From Guillardia theta CCMP2712 (taxonomy: Eukaryota; Cryptophyceae; Pyrenomonadales; Geminigeraceae): 64,000 nt of DNA. The DNA lies in assembly GCF_000315625.1 (NCBI RefSeq), contig NW_005434647.1, positions 323,097 to 387,096 on the forward strand. The letters run 5' to 3'. The notes beneath the pieces are model-generated. The model saw only the letters and a list, made by a program, of their open reading frames with translations, ran no database searches and had not been told where the DNA came from. Shown here piece after piece: positions 34,083 through 48,599 of the stretch; positions within the stretch are counted from its first letter, which is position 1; each line of letters opens with the position of its first letter. A program made the position numbers and the translations under genes.

Positions 34083-36726
34083 CTACCTTGAGTCGTTCAG
34101 CTGCCGCCAGTGCTGACTCCGGGATATGATAGCATCCACCTCCCTCAACGCCTCCTGGCTGCTGCTCGACAGCCTGTCCCTCACCTTGCTGCTGGACTTG
34201 AGGAAGTGAGAGGCTGGAACCCGCTGAAGGTCAAAGGAAACTCTCTTGCCCCCTCTCATGATGTCAACGTTGATCGTCGATCCTACCGGCCCCTTGATGA
34301 AGTCCAGAGCGCCCCGCGCGTCAACGTTGGCCATGGAGATGCCATCGACCGCGAGGAGAAAGTCGCCTGGATGGACTCCGGCACGCTCACCCGGGCTGCC
34401 TGCTGCCGTGCTAGACAAGAGGAGGTCAACAAGGTCGGCAGTTTGCACAAGTGCGCCTACCTGGACACTAGCAAGGCTCCATCATGCCTCTGTTGCAGTT
34501 GGATCCCAACTTCTCCTTCCTCCTTCCACTCTAGCGGGTCTCGATGGCGCTGGCCCCTCCTCGCGTCGAGCTCTTGGGGGCTAGATGCAGCAGCAGATTG
34601 TGCAGGCACGTGGGAAGGGGGGTTGCTTCCTTCATGATGGTTGCTGACGACCTCTACCACCCGAGTCTCATCGCGGAGGACGCGAGGGCTGCTGGGGAGG
34701 ACAGACACATGAGCTGGGTTTTGACTGTGCCTTCCTTCGTCATTGGACTTGGCATGCTGTTGCAAGGGGATCTTCGACGACCGGTCAGGTTTCAACTCGT
34801 TATGAGTACTTGCGGCATCAATCGGACTATCCCAGGTGGCGGGTTCAGCACTCCCAAGAAATCCCTGGAGGAGAGTCAACACAAGACGCAGGCACATGCA
34901 TGAATGTCAGACACGCACCAGGGAATCTTTGTCCCTTGTAGAGACAGCCTGCTGCCGTTCGACCAGGAATTGAATCTCCTCACCTTCTCTGACCAGCCCT
35001 GCGATCGTATTCTCATCACATCGACGAAGAAGAAAACAGCAGGAATGGTATCACCGAGGGACACTCTTGATCCTACCGGACCGCAGATTTTTTGGGCGAT
35101 CGCATGGCCATCCATACCATGGACATTGAAGTCATCCACGCTCACCAAGAAATCCCCAGGACGAATCCCAACTCTCTCAGCAGGTCCGCTCTCCCTTACT
35201 TGCTCTACAACTATCTTCCCGTCTTTCCACTTCTTCAGCTGCAGCCCAACACCGCAAAGTTCGGGGCCCTGCTTCTCCAGCACTGCCTCGCCTGCCGTGT
35301 TTGTTGCACTGGGGGCTGGACCGACTGCCAAGTCAACACGAGGAGGCTGAGACTTGCCTTGACTGGGTCCCAAGTACATCGAAGCTTCATGCGCCCATGT
35401 TGGTCTCTCAACTATCTTGACATAGGAGGGAAGGGACGTGTTCAAGTCATGCAAGTGCCTCTGAACTTCGATCCGCCGCTGCTCCTGAGCATCCAGCTCT
35501 TTGAACCTCTCGATCGCCGAGACTATGTCATTCAGCGCCGCCTCCGACGACCAGATCGAGTCCCTTCGCTCCAGGGTGCGGAACAGTTTCACCTGGTTCT
35601 GCCTGATCGCCACAAACACGCTCGTGCCCGGGGGGCCCGACAAGGCCTCGACCACCTGCTTCTGCGTCATCCCTTGCGCGCCCTTGTTCTCGATGTACAA
35701 AATCTCGTCTCCTTCTCTCACTCCCTCCACCTCAGCCGGGCTCCCTTCATGCACATGCACTACGATCACCCTGCCATCGTGTGACTTGCATGTCTGGATG
35801 CCCACACCACACCAACGTGCGCTCGGCTCCTCCATGGGCGGGTACACATCCCTGGACATGTACATGTACATGGGTGAAATGCGGGCCGCCTCCCCCTGCT
35901 GGGGATCCTTGTTATCCTGCTTCATCAGGAGCAGCTGGCTGAGGTGTTTCATCCCATCCGAGGAGCCCATCGTGGCTCTGGCAGGGCTCCGTGAACGAGG
36001 GTGGGGACGATGTGAACTCCCTTCCATCCTGCTGTTCAGCCAAGGGGTCTGCATGGACTGATCCAAGTTCTGCCTGACTTGCTCTTGCTCAGGGAGGTAC
36101 CTGCTCGGAGCGAAAACACTCGGGCTGACCGAATCAGACTTGAGATCTTTCATGAGATGTACAGAGTGCGAGGCCTGTCCTGTCCCTCTCTTCTCGTCGA
36201 GGAAAATCGAGGAACTACTGAACGACTCCTCGTTCTCAGCTGAGCCTGGTGAGGACGAGAAAAGATTCCTCCTCCTCGGCGTTTGGACCCTCAAGGGACT
36301 TGACCCTGTCAGTCCTTGGGAGGTGTCAGAGAGTCTTGCGTGATGAGGCTCCTGGGAGTTCGCTGCTTGCCGCCGTGGGGGGGTGGTACCGTGGTAGACG
36401 GAAGAGGTCGGAGCAGCGTGCGATGACGATGCTCTGTGAGAATGGGCAAGGTCAGTATCCTCTCCGAGACTGCGACGGGACGATCGCATGGCTGGAGGCT
36501 GCAAGGAGGGCGAACCGTCCGGCCGAGGGAAAGTGAAGGGAGGAGAGTTTGTGGAGGCCTTGCCATATCCTGCTGACTGAGGAGACGACCATCCGAGGGA
36601 GGAAAGGCTGTGGAGAGCAGTGGGCGGAGAGTGTCTGGATAGAGAGGGAGGAGGAGGAGGAGGAGACGGCGACGTTGGGGCATGCGGGCGGTCACGATCC
36701 TCTGCCCCTCCCCGTAAGATCCGCAT
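34083..36726 (-). CDS. Triple PDZ-domain scaffold protein
   Basis: ATG at 36726 (MRILRGGAEDRDRPHAPTSP). A 270-residue Ser/Pro/Arg-rich N-terminus leads to PDZ1 (CGVGIQTCKSHDGRVIVVHV, then GVREGDEILYIENKGAQGM). A helix IVSAIERFKELDAQEQRRIE follows. PDZ2 is CGVGLQLKKWKDGKIVVEQV with VGIRPGDFLVSVDDFNVHG. Near the C-terminus, PDZ3 has AGVHPGDFLLAVDGISMANV with FIKGPVGSTINVDIMRGGKR. The stop is TAG at 34083-34085. Introns near 34900-35030 and 34500-34880 are not fully placed. Multi-PDZ proteins bind C-terminal peptides or each other and organise membrane-associated complexes. No TM or enzyme domain is seen. It is head-to-head with the BART-like gene, with 87 bp between ATGs. Confidence 0.7.
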
Positions 36727-36813
36727 TTTGCCCTGCCAGGAAAATTCCGATGCAGAAGAAGGGTGGGTGTATTTTAGCCAGGGAAAGGGGGGTAGTCTGG
36801 TATAACCAGCAGA
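36727..36813. promoter_or_regulatory. 87-bp bidirectional promoter spacer
   Basis: The whole distance between the divergent start codons of the PDZ gene and the BART-like gene. It contains TATTTTAG and TATAACC patches and a G-run AGGGGGGTAG. Both genes must share it unless their promoters lie inside the genes. Confidence 0.45.
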
Positions 36814-36868
36814 ATGGCTGAAGGCGCAGAGCAGGCCCAGGAGCGGCAGAGGTTGGAGGGAGGGGAGC

Positions 36869-36906
<38 letters not shown>

Positions 36907-37550
36907 AGCCATGACGACGACCATGACGAGGAGGAGGAAGACGACGACGACGATGAGGACGATGAGGACGATGAGGATGATGAGGACGACGATGACGATG
37001 AGGAGGGCGGAGGGGGGAGGCGGCGCAACGTGCGGCCTTCCGATGGCAATGGGCTCTCCCTCAAGCTGATGCGATTCTTGCAACGCTCTGAGTTTGACGA
37101 GGAACTCTACGAGTTTCTCTACCATGGGCTCTCAGATATTACCGTCGCCCCCATAGGCGAAGAGCAGGTACGGTGCTCTACCTCCGCAGCGTCCCTGCAA
37201 GCGCTGACGATCCTCCCCGCAGCCGCTGCAGCTGTTCTCCCTCTATCAGGCGTTCACAGATGTAGCCGATCCTTGCACCGTGGCACCTCTCTAAACCTCC
37301 ATGTTGGCAGATGTTCGACGAACGGTTCCGTCGCTTCATGTCGCAAAACGGCTACTCTTCGTTAGAAGCTGTCTACAGGAAGCTGGAGGAAGAAAACTCC
37401 AACAAACCGAGGGTAAGCAAGGTATCCCGCCTGGCCCTGCTGACGGCTGCATCCTAGACTAGAAGGTTTCTCAGTAGCCTGCATGCTGGGATGCAGTACG
37501 AGTCCTTCGTTGAGCTCGCCCTGGAGTTTCAAGAGGCCCCTGACGAGTGA
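36814..37550 (+). CDS. BART-domain-like (ARL2-binding/CFAP36 type) protein
   Basis: ATG at 36814. Exon 1 (36814-37167) starts MAEGAEQAQERQRLEGG, continues with a 45-residue run of Asp and Glu, and then LSLKLMRFLQRSEFDEELYE. Exon 2 gives PLQLFSLYQAFTD, exon 3 MFDERFRRFMSQNGYSSLEA, and the last exon ESFVELALEFQEAPDE with TGA 37548-37550. All junctions are phase 0. The order (helix with F-x-x-x-EF-x-x-F, then Y/F-x-x-x-FE-x-x-F-x-x-F-x-x-x-x-G, then a short helix) matches the all-helical BART fold that binds ARL2/ARL3 GTPases and occurs in ciliary proteins. The acidic N-terminus is unusual. The fold match is by eye. Confidence 0.5.
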
Positions 37551-37689
37551 TGGAAACAGAACAGGAAGAGGAGACCTCCAAGTATGTCTAACAACTGTCG
37601 CGTGAGGGATCGCATGCTGGCTGAGTTTGATCCCGACTTCTGTGCTTCTTGCTTGCGCCCTCCACGTCCTCCACGTCCTCAGGCTTCGA
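37551..37689. other. Short spacer before a GC island
   Basis: Probable 3' UTR of the BART-like gene; nothing else is seen. Confidence 0.4.
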
Positions 37690-38780
37690 CATCCGATGAT
37701 CTTGTCCGACGAGCTCTTGATGCCGCACCGTACGGAGTCCGATCACAGAGAAACACTTGTCATATCATAAGTAGTATCACAGAGTTCCTACAGTCACTGT
37801 CACTCCGGAGTCACGCGGTCCTGCTGAACTTCGAACAGGCTCCGATTCGCTGCCAGCCGCCTCACCGTGGCCCTCAACTTACTGAACTCATCGTGGCTGA
37901 GTCAGCGGCCTGGCGGTCACCGGGTGCAAGCAGTGGCACGGTGAGGGCCTCTCGCCGCCAGTGCGGCCGGTCCGATCCGAGCCGCCGTGACCGTCCGGTC
38001 GGCAGCCTCAGTCCGCCGGGCGCCGGGAGACGCACTTAACTGCGCGCAGGACAATTCCCCCGCGCCGGCATGCGGGATGCGCCCGCGCGCGGCCCGGGCC
38101 GGCCGGGCGGCGGGCCCACACTCCGTGCCCGGGCAGCCCTGAGTCGGCGGGCCGGGCCCATCCGGCCCAAAAGTAGAATTGACGCAGAATGATAGTCTAA
38201 AGCATTAAAAAAACATTTTGAGGCCAGGCCAGGCCCCGGGTCACCGTCCAGCTCTTCTGGCAGAGCGGCTGTGACTCAGTGACAAGTGACTCTTGCTCAG
38301 CCGCCACTCCGGGGCCGCCCGCCGGGCGCGGCCCGCCGCCGCCTCGGAGCCGCCCGGCTGCCAGCGGCCGCTGGCACCGTACGGTACCGTCAGCCCCTCC
38401 CGGTCCCGGACGGTCCGGCCCCCGAGCCTACGGCGGGAGCGGCCTCGGCTGAGTGCCAGACCATCGCCGGGACGCGGGGGGGGCCGCAGAGTCGGCCCGG
38501 ATCCGATGATCATCGTCCGGGGTACACGGGCAATCATCGGCGGCGATCATCGGATCCTATCATGGCATCAGTGATGATCGGATCGGGACCCTAAAGCCTG
38601 GCGTGCCGCACTGAGCTGGCTGCGGCCGCCGGGCGGCCGCCTGGCCCGGCCGGGCCGGGCACCGTGAGAGTCGGACCGGCCGCGGTCTGCCGCCGGGATC
38701 TGTCACATCTGTGCACTGAGTGCCCAGCCTGATCCGAGGCTGTGCCACGGTGCGCGGCCCAGGGCTGTGCCGGGATAGCA
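37690..38780. repeat. GC-extreme island 3
   Basis: About 1.1 kb in two GC-rich lobes (37890-38160 and 38220-38760) split by an AT-rich patch (38170-38220). It has repeated CAGTCACTGTCACT and GTGACTCAGTGACAAGTGACTC words. It shares GTACGGTACCGTC (38379-38391) with the 25.1-kb island and GGATCCGATGATC (38499-38511) with the 42.3-kb island. A 12-bp perfect inverted repeat, GATCCGATGATC/GATCATCGGATC, lies at 38500-38511 and 38545-38556. Confidence 0.65.
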
Positions 38781-39440
38781 GGGAAAAGAGCGGGGATGAG
38801 GGTAGTCCATGCGATACGGCCATGCGGGTAGGGCGAGAGAAGGGGGGAAGGAGGGCGAAGAGGGATCGGTCGTGGGAGGAGTGAAGGAGGGCGAGCTTGG
38901 AGAGAGGAACCAGCTGGTAGATGGATGGTTGAAGGAGGCAGATGTGATGAGCAATGACAAGGTGAGAGGAAGACAGTGCACTTAGAATCGCTATCATGCT
39001 TTAGGTATCACGACCTGCCTTGTCGATGAGATCAGAACTTACCATGAGCGACTTGTCGGTCGTTTCAAAACTCTCACTCTGACCATGCTTCTTTCTTTGT
39101 AGTTTGGAGCTGAAAATGCCAGGCTGTCAAGGCCCTGCCTTGAAGAACCTTGAAGCATATCTGTAGTGCTGGACCTGATTGCCAAGTACCAGATGCTTTC
39201 CTGAAGAGGAGGATCCTTTGAAGTCAGCTTCAACCCGCTTTCCGGAGCAAACCTGCACTCGGCCTCTCTGTTGAAGCTCCCTGACTGACTATCTCTCCCC
39301 CTCCTCGTCAATCCCCCTTCGGTTCCCCACCTTCGCTTTCCCCCCTTCTCTTGCTCCTCCCCCTCCCTTCTTGCCTCGTTCTGGCGAGGATCAGGAATCT
39401 GATCGACGTTCTGTTCGGCTGTTCTAATAAGTCAGCTATC
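38781..39440. other. Intergenic / ankyrin-gene upstream region
   Basis: Purine-rich sequence to about 38960, then mixed sequence; a pyrimidine-rich stretch (39290-39370) precedes the ankyrin gene start. No gene is supported. Confidence 0.4.
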
Positions 39441-41978
39441 ATGCGTAGCAGTGTTTTATTGTGCTTCCTCCTCCTGGACCTTACGATCAGTGCGATCATG
39501 GGCTTTTGTGGCCTCCATGAAATAGAGCGAAGAAATTTCGTGCTTGGCCGTCTATGGAAGGCAGACTCGGACACCTCGCGGACAAGAAGGGTTCCTCTCC
39601 TTCCCTCCCTTATCCTCAGGGGTGGTGGAAGTTCCTCATCCCAGGAACGAACAGAAGAAACTACTAGCAGCGAGGACTTCACCGTACTGAAGAAGGAAGA
39701 TACACAGCAAGCCACTGACTACTTCAAAATCTCAGCGGACAGGGAGAAGCAGGTCCAGGCAAAACTCAGCGAGATGAAGGATTTCGACCAGAAGGCTGCG
39801 GAGGAGCGGAAGCGAAGGATCGACATGGCAGTCAAGCATGCTCAGGATGTCATAGAGAACATCACGGGTGGGTATACCATGTATGGCGACCCGCCAGCGG
39901 AGCAGGCAGACCCGATGCTGGAAAACTTGACGGTCTACGATCCTTGGCGCCATGATCCCTACCAGTCCAGTCTGGCGTTCTATGAGAACAGACCCGTCTT
40001 GATCAACTCACTGCAGGAGGACTACGACAACAGTTCCAAGACAAGACTGCTTCCTCCTGGCGAGTTGAGTTGGTACCTGCCTGACGGAAGTATCGCTCCG
40101 CAATACGGCAATGCGCCGGGACAGATGGGCTTTGGGACCAGATCAGTTGGGGTGGACGAAATAGCCCAAGGTCTGCTGTACACGAATGAATCATACGAAC
40201 CAGATGCGCAATGGAGGAAGGACGACGAGGAGTTCCTCAGGAGGATCAAAGAGGAACGAAAGGCCTTCGGGGACGATTGGTATCGGTTCCTGCCCGAAGA
40301 ATTCGAGGAGTATGAAGATGAGAAGAAGATAGAGCAGGGAGAGACGATAGATAATTTCAATTTCGAGATGCTGGACTGTGCAGTGCAAGGAGATAACATC
40401 AGATTGAGGGAGTGGGTAGCTAAGGGAGCTGATCCTGACGCCATTGATACGCGAGTTGAGTACCCCGAGAATGGAGAAGCTCATGGTAGCTTCAGAGCAG
40501 TCCACTACGCCACGATGTTCGGACACAGGAGGACTATCGAGTGGCTGCATGCTTACGGCGCAGACATGAATGCACGAAACTACATACAAGAGACTCCGCT
40601 GCACCTAGCGGCGACCGGAGACCACCTGGACTGTGTGAAGGCTCTTCTCAACATGGGCTGTTCTGTGAATGCGGTGAGACAAGCTTGCATCCTTGGCTTC
40701 CTGGCATGATGTTGGGCAGGTGGATGCCAACGGTTGGACACCGCTCTTCAAGGCCGTGCTGTGGAAGGCAACGGACGAGCTCATCATCACACTCGTAAAG
40801 GCTGGAGCAGACCTCGACATGTGCAGATCATGACCCGACCACGACGTTGATGACTCACTGTGCTATTCCAGGCTTGACGACCTGGGTCGGGCACCGATTG
40901 ACGTGGCGAACAAGTGGAATCGAACTGAGACGGTTGGGAAAGACCTTGTGCCTGTATCTCACCTTCATCAGTCTGATCCTGTAAATCGTGCAGATGGAGC
41001 TCCTCCTCTCCCTGGGTGCGAAGCCTGCCCACGTAAGTTTTGGTCTTCTGTCCCTCGCGTCTTGTCAAACTTGCACTGTGAAGGTCCCTGGGACGTATTG
41101 CGGGTCCGCCGCAGAACTACAAGGCTGCATATGGGAAGGAGCTAAGGTGGTTCTTTCCGAGGCAGCGCGCGATGTCTTGAACCTCCCCAAGAGGAAAGAG
41201 GTCAGTGAACGGCTTCCCCCTCCTCCCTCCACCTGCTCCTTACCTCGCCGCAGGTGATCGAGCAGAAGATGTTGGGGAAGTGGGGGTTTGGTCCCATCTT
41301 CGAACGAGACGAGGACTACGGGACATACTTGGACGCCCTCAACATCTCTGACTTGCAGTACAAGCGCCTTCAGGAGAAGTTCGCCGATGCCCATGACGGG
41401 CCTCTCTACCCAGGGATCGTTGGGACTGTCGTGAAGGTGACTGGGTCCTCCTCGACCTGCTGGGCCTGACGCGGGGGATGGCAGTGCGACCACGAGTGGC
41501 GGCAGAACGGCAAAGGCTACTCCTTAATGCCCTACGAGGTTGAAGTCTCCTTCGGCAATGACCCGGAGGCGCTCGAGCGATGGGGGGTAAGAGACGCGCT
41601 CCCTCTCTCTTGCAGTCTGCCGTCGTCTGAAGGGATGCCCGGTGGCAGGTGAAGGTAGATAAGCAGGACGAGGACGGCCTGCCCGTGGATCAAGAGTACG
41701 CTGAAGGGTCCACCAACGAGATCAAGTGGTGGTACACTGCAGAGGTCTTGTTGTGAGCAGTTTTGAGGCAGGCTCGCTGACCTCTGCCTGCAGTCGGTTC
41801 GCCTTGCGACGCCTGAAGAAATCGAGCGATCCAAGGTAAGAAGTTTCAGTCGCCATGACCCTCAGCCGGAGTCATGGCTGCTCCTCCTGTCAGTGTGACC
41901 TCTGTTCGTTAGGAGCTGTTGAAGCAGAATGAACCTGCGCCGATGGATGATGGGATGGATCTGGAGGAGCAGGACTAG
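39441..41978 (+). CDS. Ankyrin-repeat protein with N-terminal leader
   Basis: ATG at 39441. MRSSVLLCFLLLDLTISAIM is a signal peptide followed by GF, then a basic, Ser-rich stretch with ILRGGGSSSS, in the style of the two-part plastid leaders of algae with complex plastids. The body has a coiled coil (DREKQVQAKLSEMKDFDQKA) and an unassigned region (YDPWRHDPYQSSLAFYENRP). Ankyrin repeats start near 40370: FRAVHYATMFGHRRTIEWLH, TPLHLAATGDHLDCVKALLN, then after an intron WTPLFKAVLWKATDELIITL and APIDVANKWNRTET. Later exons give VIEQKMLGKWGFGPIFERDE, DHEWRQNGKGYSLMPYEVEV and IKWWYTAE. The last ends MDLEEQD at TAG 41976-41978. Ankyrin repeats mediate protein binding; the partner is unknown. The junctions used keep one frame. 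Confidence 0.65.
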
Positions 41979-41984
41979 CGGCCG

Positions 41985-43030
41985 CGAGAACGAGTCGGCG
42001 GTTGAGCAACCCTGGCAGCCGGTGACTCGTGACGGTGATGGTGCGACAGTGTCATAGGATCATCGGCTGAAACTTGAAAGTTTCCGAAGTTCGGCCTCGG
42101 TTAGAAATGAAACGTAAAACTTGGGCCCGGCAACTTGCCGTTGAACGCCGCGGCCGCCCAGCGCCGCCCGGCCAGGCGTTGAGGGCCGGGGGCCGGCGAG
42201 CCTTGAAGCGCCGCGATTTTTTATATGTTAGTTACCCCCCAGTCAAGCCCAGTCAAGTCACTGCCGCCTGAGTACCATTCTCACTGGCAGGGTTCGTGAT
42301 TTGGATCCGATGATCCGAGCGATCAGTGTGCCCGCTGGCTCGGCAGCCGCTGGGAGAGCCTCAGCGGCTTCAGGCTTGGAACCTCGGTCCTAAAGGGGCG
42401 GGGGCGGCCCCCGCGCGCGCTCCTGGATGATCAGTGTCCACCGGTTAGCCTCTCAGCAACGGCCCGGCCCCGGGCGGAGTTCCGGCGAGCGGTGGCAACC
42501 CGGCGGGCCCCGGGCCCGGTGAGGCCAGCCCCGCCGGCGGCGCCGCGCCCCCGGGGCCCCGAACGCCGGACTCCGGGAGGCTCGCCGCGGCCCCCGAGTG
42601 TCGGACTCGCGAGTGTGGCGGCTCGCCCGGCGTCCGAACTTGGTGACCCGGCCGCCGCACTCACGGAGGCCGCTGGGCCCGGCACCGTGGCTGTCCTCAG
42701 TCCTGCCACTCGCGACCCGGTACTGCCGACTGCAAGGGGACGGTCGGACGGTCCCGCGCAGTGCCCGGCGCCGCCGGCGGCGACCGTACCCGGCGCCCCG
42801 CCGGCCCCCGGGGGCCCGGTGAGTGACTCCGGGCGCCGGCGGCGGCCCGCCCCGCGCCGCACCGTGCGCCGGGCAAGTTGCCAGCCCGGGCCGCGGCCGC
42901 AATCGGACTCCGGGACTCCTGGATCATCCGCGGCCATCGGATCCGATTGCCCCGCGGGCTGACCCGACCGTGACTGCGCCGGGCGCCACTCAGCCCGGGC
43001 CGGGCCGCGGCCAGGCCCACCGGGTATTGA
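41985..43030. repeat. GC-extreme island 4
   Basis: About 1 kb, GC-rich in two lobes (42110-42200 and 42330-43020), directly after the ankyrin gene stop. It has GGTGACTCGTGACGGTGA at its left edge, GGATCCGATGATC at 42303-42315, and the 12-bp palindrome ATCGGATCCGAT at 42936-42947. ORFs on both strands are compositional. Confidence 0.65.
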
Positions 43031-43148
43031 AAGTTTTACTCATATTTTTTAGGCTGTAGAGCGATGAGGGGATGAGGGCAAAAGTGAACTCAAGAGTTTC
43101 ACTCAACTCAAAAAAGAATCGCACGAGCGAAGCCGTACGCGAGGGACC

Positions 43149-44296
43149 ATGGTGAGTGTACGCGCGCGTGATGGAGGAACGGGATGGCAGCACACAGTTG
43201 AGGCATGCAGCTTGAGAGACAACGATGCTCTTTGCCTGTATTGTTGTTCAAAGTCTGTTAATGCAATCTTCTCGCCCCGTGAACTACTTGTAACGCTCAA
43301 GAGGTTGTGGATGCAGGCTGTTGAAATTTCATGGAGGAGTGTGTATGTACAAGAAATTCTTGAACTGTTTGCTCGTTTTCTAGTCATCTGTTGTTTTTCG
43401 CGAGACCGTGCAGTTATCGAGTCTATGAAGAAACTCAAATTGATTATTGTGCCGCTTGCTGTGTGACCAAAGTCGACTATTGTTCTTGCCCGTCGGCCCT
43501 TGTTATAATCTGTCCTTGTGTTCATCGGATCTCATTATAATCGATGTTAAGTCTGTCACTATGATGACCATGCAAATGGAGCGCCCTCACTTTAAAAACC
43601 TAGAGGATCGCCGCCTGTGACTCGTGAATGACCTGAAGCTGCAGGCGGAGACTAACGACAAGGAGAGCAACCCCATGAGGGAGATCAAAATCGAGAAATT
43701 AGTCTTGAACATCTCCGTCGGTGAGAGCGGTGACAGGGTCACTCGCGCAGGCAAGGTTCTCCAGCAGTTGACTGAGCAGGAGCCTTGCTACTCCCGCGGT
43801 AAGATGTGAACTCTGAGCTGTTGGCGTGATAACTGGGCGATATGATTTTTGATTGCTGCTGTATCTTGTTGGTTTCTCCGTTGCACTGCGGGCTGACGCC
43901 TTGTGTTTGACAGCTCGTTACACCGTCCGTACCTTCGGTATCAGGCGTAACGAGAAGATCGCCACCTACGTCACTGTTCGTGGTGACAGTGCCAAGAATA
44001 TTATCTCCAAGGGTCTTGCAGTGAAGGAGTTCGAGCTTCGTCGCAGAAACTTCTCCCAGAACGGAAACTGGGGATTTGGTATTAACGAGCACATCGATCT
44101 TGGTATCAAGTACGACCCCAACGCTGGTATCTACGGTATGGACTTCTACGTCATCATGAAGAGGGCCGGAGATCGCGTTGCCAAGCGCAAACTCAGGAAG
44201 GGAAGGGTTGGACAACGCCAGCGTATTTCTAAGGAGGAGGCTATTGCCTGGTTTGAGAAGGAGTGGAATGAGGACTTCGCCAAGGTTTTGAACTAA
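43149..44296 (+). CDS. RPL11: 60S ribosomal protein L11 (uL5)
   Basis: Exon 1 is only the ATG (43149-43151, context GGGACCATGG), followed by a 493-nt intron (43152-43644, GTGAGT...GCAG). Exon 2 (43645-43798) starts [20 protein letters not shown] and continues [20 protein letters not shown] second intron (43799-43913) joins G to CT (Ala). Exon 3 ends FAKVLN at TAA 44294-44296. The reading [15 protein letters not shown] matches the family start; using an ATG at 43627 instead would add five residues (NDLKLQ) inconsistent with the family. Signatures [20 protein letters not shown] and [20 protein letters not shown] are diagnostic. It sits in the central protuberance of the cytosolic large subunit next to 5S rRNA. 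The product is about 174 aa, normal for the family. Confidence 0.95.
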
Positions 44297-45211
44297 ACAA
44301 TCATGCTTTCGTTGTGAGAGCAGATATTCAGTAAAAACAGAAAAGCATGTCAAGAGGCCAAAATGTAGGTTACACTGGGTTACACTAATGGAATATTTTT
44401 GCAATCGGGTGTATTAGAGTACGATGTCATAGAACAATAGATCGTGAGATATGCACGGACAGCAACACAGAAGGAGCAAGTACAATATGTAGATGCGGAG
44501 GTAACTTGAACGGATTCTTGAGCTTATTTTCCTTGTACCTTGCAAGATATCTCTTGAGATCCTAGAGCCACAAGCTCGTTAACCCCGTGTAGAATCTACA
44601 GGGTGCGCAATGCTGCTGATCAACATGAATGGAAGGATACCAACAAGAATCATGATCCTTCTACAGATTATTAGTAAAGGGTACATGCAACCACACAACA
44701 TATTTAGTGACACTTGCTCCATCACAGTAACCTATTAGCGCCTTCCACGAACCACGTCATCCCAGAGTCTAACTTTCAGATCACAGCTGCCAGGTTTTAA
44801 TTTGATCATGTCGGGTTACAGGACTTCATGGAATGGTGCAGGAAGTTCAACCAGAACCCATCTCCTACTACAACATTCCGGTTCAGGAGGGCTACTAGCA
44901 CATTTTATCTGTGTTGGCATGCTTTTGTGAAACAGAGTCCTGTCCTTCGAAGAGTTGCTACATGTATCTTCCCTTCGACTCCCATTCTTCGACTGCATCA
45001 AAGGACCCTTCCCCCGGGTAGGAAACCGAGTTAACCCAGGGGAACTGCTTCTATCTCGACCAAATGCTCTACGTGCTATCCTCGACCATCCTCGAAGGGA
45101 GCCACGCCTGATAGAGCTGCCCGATTTTCTACCATGAGGCACGAGCCATGTTTTCGTAGATCACCATGAATTCCTGCTATATATACCTCCGAAATCCCCA
45201 GGCACGTGACC
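44297..45211. other. Intergenic, nothing recognised
   Basis: Mixed-composition spacer between RPL11 and the tRNA gene. It has no protein-like ORF, no second tRNA and no long repeat. Confidence 0.5.
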
Positions 45212-45283
45212 GGACCTATGGTCTAGTGGTTATGACTCTGGACTTTGAATCCAGCAACCGGGGTTCGAATCCCCGTAGGTCCT
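45212..45283 (+). tRNA. tRNA-Gln (anticodon UUG)
   Basis: Cloverleaf by eye. The acceptor stem GGACCTA (45212-45218) pairs with TAGGTCC (45276-45282), with discriminator T. The D-arm lies around GTCTAGTGGTTATGAC. The anticodon stem CTGGA/TCCAG encloses loop CTTTGAA with anticodon TTG at 45245-45247. The T-arm GGGGTTCGAATCCCC is complete, and the internal A and B boxes are intact. No intron. It decodes CAA (and CAG by wobble). Confidence 0.95.
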
Positions 45284-45285
45284 CC

Positions 45286-45292
45286 TTTTTTT
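45286..45292 (+). terminator. RNA polymerase III terminator (T7)
   Basis: Seven consecutive T residues beginning three bases after the tRNA discriminator base, the usual Pol III stop signal. Confidence 0.85.

Positions 45293-48599
<3,307 letters not shown>

Noticed and set aside
35092-35784. 230-codon plus-strand ORF opposite the PDZ gene
   Set aside because: It is antisense to clearly recognisable PDZ2 and PDZ1 coding sequence.
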